Positions 6,334 to 12,114 of a DNA stretch of 12,114 nt are shown here, in pieces. Source of the DNA: Kiritimatiellia bacterium (GTDB lineage Bacteria; Verrucomicrobiota; Kiritimatiellia; RFP12; UBA1067); assembly GCA_017936245.1 (NCBI GenBank), contig JAGBFY010000558.1:1-12114 (forward strand), given 5' to 3'. Position 1 is the stretch's first letter. Each line of letters opens with the position of its first letter. A program made the translations under genes and the position numbers. Under the pieces are notes generated by a model. The model was not told the origin of the DNA and searched no databases. It was given only the letters and a program-made list of their open reading frames with translations.

Positions 6334-6461
6334 AAAGGTCTGTCCCTTGTTTCTTCAACGTACCAGACATTCTCGCCAAGATCTGACCTAAATCTCCAAC
6401 CCGCAAGGGCCTGTCCCCACAGAATCCCCGCAGGGCCCGTCCCCACAGATTCCCACAGATT
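6334..6461. repeat. Short repeats of the GGGACAGGCC type
   Basis: CCGCAAAGGTCTGTCCC occurs at about 6334, CCCGCAAGGGCCTGTCCCC at 6400 and CCCGCAGGGCCCGTCCCC at 6427. The last two are each followed by CACAGAWT. CCCACAGATT is then tandem at 6442-6451 and 6452-6461. Read on the minus strand these are GGGACAGRCC motifs, like the plus-strand GGGACAGACCCC at 4351. Confidence 0.65.
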
Positions 6462-6491
6462 CCCATTGCAGATGGCGTCAACCGACCACGA

Positions 6492-8441
6492 TTATTTTGC
6501 TGTAATCACGGCATTAGGATCCGTAGAGACAAGCGGAATGCCTCCGACGCCGATCCGGAAGCGCATGTCGTCCAGGATCTTCACGAACCGAAGATGCCAC
6601 ACTTCATCGGAAGCCGTCTTGCCGCGCTTCACGTTGAAGTTCATTATCGCCGACTGGTACGGCATGTCCGCAACCTCTTTCCCGGAGGCGTCGAACAGCT
6701 TGGCCTGGACAGGTTCGATCGGAGAGATGTTAACCGACACCAGCTCGGACTCCGCAGGCACGCAGAAGTAGAAGGATCTGTTCTTCGCCTGGAACAGGTC
6801 CACAGGAGCATCGGCCTGCAGCGCTCCGGCGGCGCCGTCGCACGCCATTTTGATCACCGCGGTGTTGCGCGGCGAGACCTCAAACCTGTACACGTTGGCG
6901 CCGTTCGACTTGATGACGTATTCGAAATCGCCGACCGGGACGTCAATCATGCCGAGGTCCGTACCGGCCCTGTCCAGCATCTGCACCACGGCCGCGACAG
7001 GTCCCGTGCCGTTGACGCGAAGCTTCCTGGACTTGAAATGCACCTTGTACTCGCCGGCGTCCGGAACCGCCACGACATACACGAACGGTCGACGCACGGA
7101 CGGCGTGAATTTCCCCTTTGCAGGGAATTCACCGGACATGGGTTTAAGCTTCAGATAATCCACCGTCGTAGACTTGAATGTGGAGATAAGCTCCGGCCTC
7201 GGCCTGTGCTTTGCCGCAAATGCATCGAGTCTGTACGTCTCACGCCCCTCCCCACGCTCGACCGCCAGCTCACCCGAAAGCCTTCCGCCGATTCCGTATC
7301 CGCGCGGAGCCTCGAACGCGCAGACCTTCCTGCCTTCGTCAAGTTTCACGGTGCAGCGTTCGAACGTAAGGCCGCCGAAGTCCCCTGGATAGCGGTTGTT
7401 GTTGAACAGAATGGCGCTTTCGGATCTTGAACCTCTTGCGTCAAAGACGCAGTTGGCAAAGCTGATGTCCATGCTGTTGGTGGAATGGTTGGTTATCTTC
7501 AGAGGAACGCTGCCATTCCCTGCGAACTCGCAGTTCTCGAATTTCACAAAACCCTTGACCTGGCCGTACTTCTCAATGCGAACCGGATTGCCGGTCATGA
7601 ACGATGCACCGGAACCTTTGTTGCCGTAAGCCTTGCAGCGGCGGAATGTAATGGATACCGGATGCGTTTTGGCAGTGAAATGGCCAAAATAAAGGTCGAT
7701 GCCGTGCGCTTTGTTGCCGTTGAATTCGCAGTCCTCGTACAGGACGTTGACGAACTTGTTGCTCTCCCTGTTCGGCTCCATGTCGATTCCACAGTTCGGC
7801 GGCGTACCGAACGTCTCGTTGAAGCAGCAGCGGCGCACAGTCATGCCCTCCACGCTGATCGGGCTCATCCCCTGACGGTGATGGTCGCGGATGACAAGGT
7901 TCTCGAGCGTGACGTTCTTCGCTCCGTTCACATATATGCCGTCACCACCGGAGGAGAGGATCGTCAGATCCCTGACCGTGACGTTCTGCGCGGAGAGAAT
8001 GGACACCGCATGGCGCCATTCGCTGTGCGCATATTTCTGCTTCGGGTCGTGGTAATCCGCCTTGTTCATTTTGATTGTCGCCTTGCCCACGCCACGCAGC
8101 ACGACGTTCTTTGCCTTTCCGGTTATGCGTATAAGGCAGTCGTTCCTCCCGTAGAACTCACCGCGCTTCGCCATCAGCGTCACGCCATCGGCAAGCACGA
8201 CCTCGATATTGGAGTTGGTGATGAAAAGCGGCCTCGAAATCCAGTCCCCCGCCTGACGGTCGATAATGACCTTGCTCGCGCCGGAATCAAACGCCGCCTG
8301 CAAAGCGGCTGTGGAGTCCTCTGCGTTCCAGCCGAACGACGAGGCGTTCACGACCTTGTCCGCACCCATCACACCGAACGAACAGAGTGCCGCCGCAACG
8401 GCAAATGCCATCCGCCCGAAGAATGTCTTTCCTGTCTTCAT
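6492..8441 (-). CDS. Secreted right-handed parallel beta-helix protein (pectate lyase / GH28-like fold)
   Basis: The 649-residue product starts with a Sec signal peptide: MKTGK, a hydrophobic core AFAVAAALCSFGV, and likely cleavage after VMGA (residue 27). Next is FGWNAEDSTAALQAAFDSGASKVIID, the N-terminal cap common in pectate-lyase-3/GH28-type proteins. About residues 90-390 are rungs of a beta-helix, with repeated N-V-T-V/L-x-x-L and D-C-E-F-x-G-N-x-x-x-G-I-D patterns such as VTVRDLTILSSGGDGIYV, VTLENLVIRDHH and YEDCEFNGNKAHGIDLYF. The remaining 250 or so residues form one or two beta-rich domains. Substrate cannot be read from sequence; exopolysaccharide or glycan cleavage or binding in the periplasm or outside is likely. 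I chose the ATG at 8441 because it begins the signal peptide and has AAAGG upstream; the longer frame from 8525 would translate the intergenic hairpin and bury the signal peptide. It lies 95 nt downstream of the large surface-protein gene, so probably co-transcribed. Confidence 0.85.
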   Translation of the reverse strand: MKTGKTFFGRMAFAVAAALCSFGVMGADKVVNASSFGWNAEDSTAALQAAFDSGASKVIIDRQAGDWISRPLFITNSNIEVVLADGVTLMAKRGEFYGRNDCLIRITGKAKNVVLRGVGKATIKMNKADYHDPKQKYAHSEWRHAVSILSAQNVTVRDLTILSSGGDGIYVNGAKNVTLENLVIRDHHRQGMSPISVEGMTVRRCCFNETFGTPPNCGIDMEPNRESNKFVNVLYEDCEFNGNKAHGIDLYFGHFTAKTHPVSITFRRCKAYGNKGSGASFMTGNPVRIEKYGQVKGFVKFENCEFAGNGSVPLKITNHSTNSMDISFANCVFDARGSRSESAILFNNNRYPGDFGGLTFERCTVKLDEGRKVCAFEAPRGYGIGGRLSGELAVERGEGRETYRLDAFAAKHRPRPELISTFKSTTVDYLKLKPMSGEFPAKGKFTPSVRRPFVYVVAVPDAGEYKVHFKSRKLRVNGTGPVAAVVQMLDRAGTDLGMIDVPVGDFEYVIKSNGANVYRFEVSPRNTAVIKMACDGAAGALQADAPVDLFQAKNRSFYFCVPAESELVSVNISPIEPVQAKLFDASGKEVADMPYQSAIMNFNVKRGKTASDEVWHLRFVKILDDMRFRIGVGGIPLVSTDPNAVITAK

Positions 8442-8471
8442 CTGTCTATTGTGCCTTTCTTTGTCCGTCTT

Positions 8472-8517
8472 GAACGGGCTGGATGCCCGTTCCCCCGGTA
8501 TTGCAGGTTTCGCAAGT
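8472..8517. repeat. Intergenic hairpin plus one arm of the interspersed stem-loop family
   Basis: GAACGGGC (8472-8479) and GCCCGTTC (8485-8492) form a perfect 8-bp hairpin with a 5-nt loop. TTGCAGGTTTCGCAAGT follows, closely matching the right arm of the stem-loop at 2432-2509 (TTGCAGGGTTTTGCAAGT). The matching left arm is missing. It lies in the gap between the surface-protein stop (8537) and the beta-helix start (8441). No T-run, so probably not a strong terminator. Confidence 0.55.
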
Positions 8518-8536
8518 ATCTCCATGGTCGCGCATC

Positions 8537-11146
8537 TTAACGCAAAATGATCTGCGTACCGACAAATTTGTAATACGCCGAATATGTGGTGACGCCTTCA
8601 GGATTATCTTCGCGCACCAGGCGCATAACAGGGTTCCCAGATGCCGATGACTTCTTGAAGCTGATCAAGTCGTCCATCTTCAGCGTATCCGCCGCAGACG
8701 TCTTGACCGTGACAAGACCCTGCTTGAACTCTTTCCATTCCCTCAACTTGTCGCCATCAACGCCGTTAAGCTGGATGTTGATTGGCTTTTCGGCCTCGAA
8801 AGGCGTGTCGGTCTTGACGTTATAAAAGCCGTATCTCTTCAAATCGCCGTCTTCTTCAGCAAAGTCAAGCGCAAGCGAGGTGTTCGCCCCCTCATCGTTT
8901 GCGAGCGCAACGGTAAGTCCGTTCACGCAATCGTGCGCAAGCGCCTTCAGTGTGCCGTTCGTCACAACCAGAAGACGCTTTGAAGGATCTTCGGGGAGCG
9001 TGTCGGACACAGCCGTCCCATCATAGAACTTCACGCCGCCGCCAAGGGCGAGCGTTCCCGCAGACACCTTATAAAGCGGTCCATTGAATGTAATCGGCCA
9101 GTTGCAGTCAAGAGTATAGCCTTCATCGACGGCGATTCTCGCACCCCTTTCATGCCCGAGAAAGATGCCGCGATTTACGGAAGCGTCAAGCGTGGCGTTG
9201 GTGCGCGCTTGAAGCATGCAGTAACGCCCAAGAGTGAGCGCGTCATAGTCGAATTCCCGAAGCGCGCCGCCGAGATTGCGCCCGTCATAAAGGTTGATTG
9301 TGAGATAATCCTTGCTCCAGTCATCGACATCCGAGTTGTTAGGCGCAACAACGGAAATGCCGCCATACCAGTTGGTATTGAATCCCTTCAGATTGAAATA
9401 GCCACGCCCATCAGACGTATTACCATTACCCAAACCTGCAAGGGTCAAGTCACCCACACCTAAGATTTCCGACTCCACCGTGAGCGTCCTGTTTCCAGTC
9501 GCACACATACCTGTCTCCGTACCGCAAACATGCATCTTTCCTCCGCATATCGTAACCCCACCGCTTCTCCACTGACAGAGCTGTTGCGACAACCGGAAAT
9601 CCGGTATCGAATAGCGAGCTCCGGAACCATACACATACAGCCTTCCGGCGTAGACAAGAAGTGACTTGCCCGGAAACTCATATTCAAGATTATTTATGAC
9701 CGGTGTGAGAATGACATGGTTTATCACATAATGTGCATTGGAATGCGGGACACGTCCATCGCTCCAGAACATCGCGTTTGTAAGTGCAGATCCCTCCGCG
9801 ATGGCTTTCGTCTCCGAATATGCACTTACATCCTGACCTTTTACCGTGGTCACAATAGGTTCAATGACGGCATATACCGTATCGCGCCCGGTATCTGGAT
9901 CCGTCTCCGTCTCGAAATGTACGCGTTGCGGACGATAATCGTTACTGTTCCGAGGTTCATATGTTGGATCCGGCACTAACTCAAAGATTTTCGGATCAAT
10001 TCTGACATTAGGTGGACCGACCAGGAAGGGACTGCGCACCTCCTCGCCCGTTTTGGAGATAGGAGGATTCCATCCGTCATTCTTTACGCCTGACAACGCA
10101 TGCACAATCACCTTTTCCGGAAGCGTAAGCGCATTGGATACGCGAATCAAACCGCCTGTCATCGCCGCCGAATCATACACGAAACGCATTTCTGTGCCAG
10201 CATCCATATGAAGTTCCCCGAGATCGGCAACCGATGTAGGGCTATAGGGCTTGATGATGGAGCCTCCCTTTATACGAACCGTTCCCGGAATCGGCCCCTC
10301 AACTCCCAGACCCGCTCCAAAAGTCCTGCCAACATTGACGAAACCCGACGTGACAACAATATCGCCATAATATTCGGCGGCATTTACGATGGACACCAAG
10401 ACGCCGCTATTCCAAGAGTATGGGCATATTGATAGCCCCACCTCCTCATCTCCGATCAGCTTTCCGCTCCAGGTCATCCAAAGATTCTTATCGGAGCTAT
10501 CCACAGAAAAAGGATCCGACTTCGGTGATTTGACCGTCGCCGATCCGTACAGATTATAGTACAGAGCAACTGAATCGGTACTACTCCGAGACATCGCGTG
10601 CGTAAGACTTCCTTTCCTCATCACAAGATTCGTGTATGTCTGCTCACGTCCTCTGATGTACAAAATCCCAGAAGTGAACTCATCGCCAATCGTAAGCGAA
10701 GATCCTGGAAATATGTAACCGGCTCCATTTGTCGTGAAACGCCTATCTCCTGAGACAAAATAATCCTCCCCCGCGTTCAACGTGACGGTCTGCGGCCCTT
10801 TTTCCCCGCTTGGCGAACCCTTCGCCCAATACATCATATTCAACTTCGCATCGTAAAATGTAATTTTGCAACTATTTATCAGATGCCAACCTGTTGATGT
10901 ATCCGGTTCTGCATCTTGCGCGGCAACGAGCGCCGTGTTGTTCACATGCCATTCATTGCCGCCGAGCAGAGTCTGCGCCGTCGACAACGCACCCATTATC
11001 GCAAAAGCAATTCTGTGGAATGTCTGCCTATTTTTGTAGAGTATAGACCCGCGCCTCGGCGTTGCCGATGCGACTTCCCCCTCGTCAAACCGCACGTGCG
11101 AATTTCCCGCATACGGCTTTCCATTGATCACTTCTCTCTCTGTCAT
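8537..11146 (-). CDS. Large secreted/surface protein with autotransporter-type beta-strand repeats; N-terminal leader encoded by an intron relic
   Basis: With the start at 11146 the product has 869 residues. Residues 1-9 (MTEREVING) precede residues 10-37, which are encoded by DNA resembling group II intron domains V and VI (11036-11119). A signal-peptide-like core RIAFAIMGALSTAQTLLGG follows (about 45-63). The rest is beta-rich, with passenger-like motifs such as YFVSGDRRFTTNGAGYIFPG, VSIVNAAEYYGDIVVTSG and, near residues 693-703, KVSAGTLALGG, close to the autotransporter-associated repeat G-x-G-T-L-x-L-x-G. There is no C-terminal beta-barrel and no PEP-CTERM or LPXTG signal, so the surface attachment mode is unknown. 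Role: probable adhesin or glycan-binding exoprotein (inference). The start is uncertain: ATG 11146 has AAAGGA upstream; ATG 11242 has a better AAAGGAG and would add 32 residues (MRLQSAAQAKFGRAGG...); ATG 11266 is less likely. It lies 31 nt (from 11242) after the upstream glycosidase remnant. Confidence 0.8.
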   Translation of the reverse strand: MTEREVINGKPYAGNSHVRFDEGEVASATPRRGSILYKNRQTFHRIAFAIMGALSTAQTLLGGNEWHVNNTALVAAQDAEPDTSTGWHLINSCKITFYDAKLNMMYWAKGSPSGEKGPQTVTLNAGEDYFVSGDRRFTTNGAGYIFPGSSLTIGDEFTSGILYIRGREQTYTNLVMRKGSLTHAMSRSSTDSVALYYNLYGSATVKSPKSDPFSVDSSDKNLWMTWSGKLIGDEEVGLSICPYSWNSGVLVSIVNAAEYYGDIVVTSGFVNVGRTFGAGLGVEGPIPGTVRIKGGSIIKPYSPTSVADLGELHMDAGTEMRFVYDSAAMTGGLIRVSNALTLPEKVIVHALSGVKNDGWNPPISKTGEEVRSPFLVGPPNVRIDPKIFELVPDPTYEPRNSNDYRPQRVHFETETDPDTGRDTVYAVIEPIVTTVKGQDVSAYSETKAIAEGSALTNAMFWSDGRVPHSNAHYVINHVILTPVINNLEYEFPGKSLLVYAGRLYVYGSGARYSIPDFRLSQQLCQWRSGGVTICGGKMHVCGTETGMCATGNRTLTVESEILGVGDLTLAGLGNGNTSDGRGYFNLKGFNTNWYGGISVVAPNNSDVDDWSKDYLTINLYDGRNLGGALREFDYDALTLGRYCMLQARTNATLDASVNRGIFLGHERGARIAVDEGYTLDCNWPITFNGPLYKVSAGTLALGGGVKFYDGTAVSDTLPEDPSKRLLVVTNGTLKALAHDCVNGLTVALANDEGANTSLALDFAEEDGDLKRYGFYNVKTDTPFEAEKPINIQLNGVDGDKLREWKEFKQGLVTVKTSAADTLKMDDLISFKKSSASGNPVMRLVREDNPEGVTTYSAYYKFVGTQIILR
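11036..11119 (-). ncRNA. Group II intron 3'-end relic (domain V and domain VI)
   Basis: Minus strand. Domain V candidate is 11087-11119 (33 nt): AAGCCGTAT pairs with GTGCGGTTT over nine pairs, including the characteristic third-pair G.U. The catalytic AGC triad lies at bases 2-4, a two-nucleotide AC bulge sits on the 3' arm, and the upper helix GCG/CGC closes a GAAA-containing loop. These are the defining domain V features. Bases 11086-11036 follow as a domain VI-like hairpin (TCGGC/GCCGA tip; GAG with CTC at the base), with an unpaired A seven bases before the CTCTAC end. The AY end and this A position fit known 3' splice sites and branch points. No reverse transcriptase or domains I-IV are visible, so the relic is 5'-truncated and cannot splice. 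Its 5' limit is unclear (between 11120 and 11273). Confidence 0.72.
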
Positions 11147-11273
11147 GGCTTTCGTCCTTTCCTCGCTTTTAATAATATGTCCTTTTCCTTTCATTCCGCC
11201 GGCTCTGCCGAACTTTGCTTGCGCGGCACTCTGAAGTCTCATGGCCTCTCCTTTAATTTCTGTCAAGAAAATC

Positions 11274-11988
11274 TCATTCGAATCTCATCCAGTCGATGGC
11301 GACGCGGGCATGATTTACCTGGCACGCCTCGAACCAGAGTTCGTCCACCCTGCCCTTCCAGTCGGTATTTGCGGAAAGGTCGAGCGCATATTCATGAAAC
11401 TCTCCATCGCATTTTACTGGACACCCCGCGACAGAACGCATTCTGTCCACCGCCAGTCCCGGCCCGATGATCGGGCTATCATTCGTCCCCCATTTAAGGA
11501 ACATCGAGGGGCTCTCCACGCCGCAGAGCCCCGCTTTGGCGTTGGGCGTGACTTTCATGCGGATGCGGAACTTGCCGTATTTCGATGCGTCAAACGGCAT
11601 TACGCGCTGACGGATATTGAAATTGTTCTGTCTGTTGATCCAGAAGTTGAGCGCTCCTTCCTTTGTCTCCAGCTCGCCACCGCCGTACGGCTGACGGTAC
11701 CAGCCTTCCAGGGAATCGGCGAACTCCCATTTCTGCACCGCAGACCGGAAGAGCGGCGGATAGTCGTACGGACCAAGCCCCACATCAGACGGCTTTATGT
11801 TCCTCGGCCATCCCGCCGCCGGTTTCTCGCAGAAAGCGTCGCGCAGGGCATCGTACATCGCAAAACCGTATTCCTCGTTCGGCTCGATGTAGCTTCCCTC
11901 CTGCCATTCGTTGATCGGGTGTATGACGACGTGCCTGACTCCATTCTTCTCGCAGAACGCACGCGCTTCGCGGGGTCGCCGGACAAAG
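11274..11988 (-). pseudogene. C-terminal remnant of a GH99/WbsX-like glycosidase with a C-terminal beta-domain
   Basis: The frame ends with TGA at 11274-11276 and is open upstream to an in-frame TAA at 12009-12011, but has no ATG, GTG or TTG before 11858. The protein-like sequence starts about 11980 with REARAFCEKNGVRHVVIH, then NEWQEGSYIEPNEEYGFAM. The N-E-W-x-E-G-x-x-I/L-E-P block is typical of the active-site end of GH99-like and WbsX-like (beta/alpha)8 proteins. The linker is followed by about 140 residues resembling a carbohydrate-binding beta-sandwich (WEFADSLEGWYRQ, FRIRMKVTPN, DELWFEA, VAIDWMRFE). Upstream of about 11988 the DNA turns abruptly into AT-rich TTGCATTT repeats, so the catalytic barrel has been lost. 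An internal start at 11858 would leave a 194-residue product with the beta-domain only. The surface-protein gene follows closely, suggesting a former operon. Confidence 0.75.
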
Positions 11989-12114
11989 TAAATGCAACTA
12001 TGGGCAGGTTAAATGCAAGGTAGGTTGTTGATTTGCATTTAGTTTGCCTTGTTGCATTTAACTTATGCTAAAAATCCGTTGATTTGCGGTCTATTGCATT
12101 TGGGTTGCCTTGTA
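11989..12114. repeat. AT-rich repeat cluster built on TTGCATTT at the right edge
   Basis: Five copies of TTGCATTT or its complement: TAAATGCAA at 11989-11997, GTTAAATGCAA at 12008-12018, TTGCATTTA at 12033, TTGCATTTAAC at 12052-12062 and TTGCATTTG at 12094. The second and fourth form a perfect 11-bp inverted pair. TTGCATTTAGTTTGCCTTG (12033-12051) recurs as TTGCATTTGGGTTGCCTTG (12094-12112), 61 bp later. It has no coding frame and is cut by the window edge. It could be the end of a mobile element or a larger satellite-like array. Confidence 0.7.

Larger units (their letters stand above)
6067..6491. other. Intergenic region with short G-rich repeats
   Basis: About 425 nt between two minus-strand genes. 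It contains the nuclease promoter at 6075-6083 and the repeats at 6334-6461. The middle (about 6100-6330) is AT-rich with no convincing gene or RNA. The 64-codon minus-strand frame across 6287-6481 only translates the repeats. Confidence 0.6.

Noticed and set aside
4351..6440. Insertion sequence or transposon carrying the nuclease gene
   Set aside because: No transposase, no clear terminal inverted repeats and no target duplication; only short inverted-orientation motifs flank the gene, reported as a finding instead.
8442..8525. Longer N-terminus for the beta-helix protein (MEILAKPAIPGERASS...)
   Set aside because: It would translate the intergenic hairpin and repeat arm and place 28 polar residues before a normal signal peptide.
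7485..8540. Plus-strand 351-codon frame
   Set aside because: It is the complement of the beta-helix gene; composition (His, Arg and Val rich, no domain pattern) is that of a shadow frame.
11241..12023. Plus-strand 260-codon frame
   Set aside because: Antisense to the glycosidase remnant, which shows conserved NEWQEGSYIEP and beta-domain sequence.

Overview
The window looks like a chromosomal stretch of an uncultured, probably host-associated, Gram-negative bacterium of the PVC superphylum. A gut-type Kiritimatiellota (Verrucomicrobiota-related) is my best guess. The reasons are the mix of families: formylglycine-generating-enzyme-like (SUMF1) protein, DUF-type AAA-ATPase/PD-(D/E)XK nuclease, secreted parallel beta-helix protein, a surface protein with autotransporter-like beta-strand repeats, and a GH99/WbsX-like hydrolase remnant, all among long repeat-rich intergenic regions. 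This placement is inference from the sequence only. Base composition shifts visibly: the left 2.1 kb is GC-rich, the middle (fic and nuclease region) is AT-richer, and the right third is intermediate.

Layout. 1-581 (+) is a broken SUMF1-domain gene with a frameshift and an amber codon. 615-2148 (+) is a two-gene operon with an 8-nt overlap: a histidine kinase lacking its ATP-binding domain, then an intact OmpR/PhoB-type response regulator. 2149-2727 is repeat-rich intergenic DNA. 2728-3768 (-) is a Fic-family protein with an N-terminal winged helix, an intact inhibitory motif, and Gln in place of the catalytic His. Its promoter carries three copies of a candidate operator. The fic gene sits between two direct copies of a 150-nt repeat (about 89% identical by eye), each followed by a large stem-loop. 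4180-4363 holds short tandem repeats. 4498-6066 (-) is a full-length AAA-ATPase-like/PD-(D/E)XK protein. 6067-6491 is intergenic with short G-rich repeats. 6492-8441 (-) is a secreted right-handed beta-helix protein. 8537-11146 (-) is a large secreted/surface protein. 11274 to about 11988 (-) is the C-terminal remnant of a GH99/WbsX-like glycosidase, cut off by a repeat at the window's right edge.

How the genes relate. The three minus-strand genes on the right are closely spaced (31-nt and 95-nt gaps) and probably form or formed one transcription unit for extracellular polysaccharide binding and degradation. The two-component pair is a separate operon with a leaderless-type promoter. The fic and nuclease genes look like independent accessory genes.

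The most striking observation is at the 5' end of the surface-protein gene. DNA 11036-11119 (minus strand) has the hallmarks of group II intron domain V and domain VI: catalytic AGC triad, 2-nt AC bulge, nine-pair basal helix, and a bulged A seven nucleotides before a CTCTAC end. It is an open frame joined directly to the signal peptide, so a ribozyme relic appears to encode the protein's N-terminal leader.
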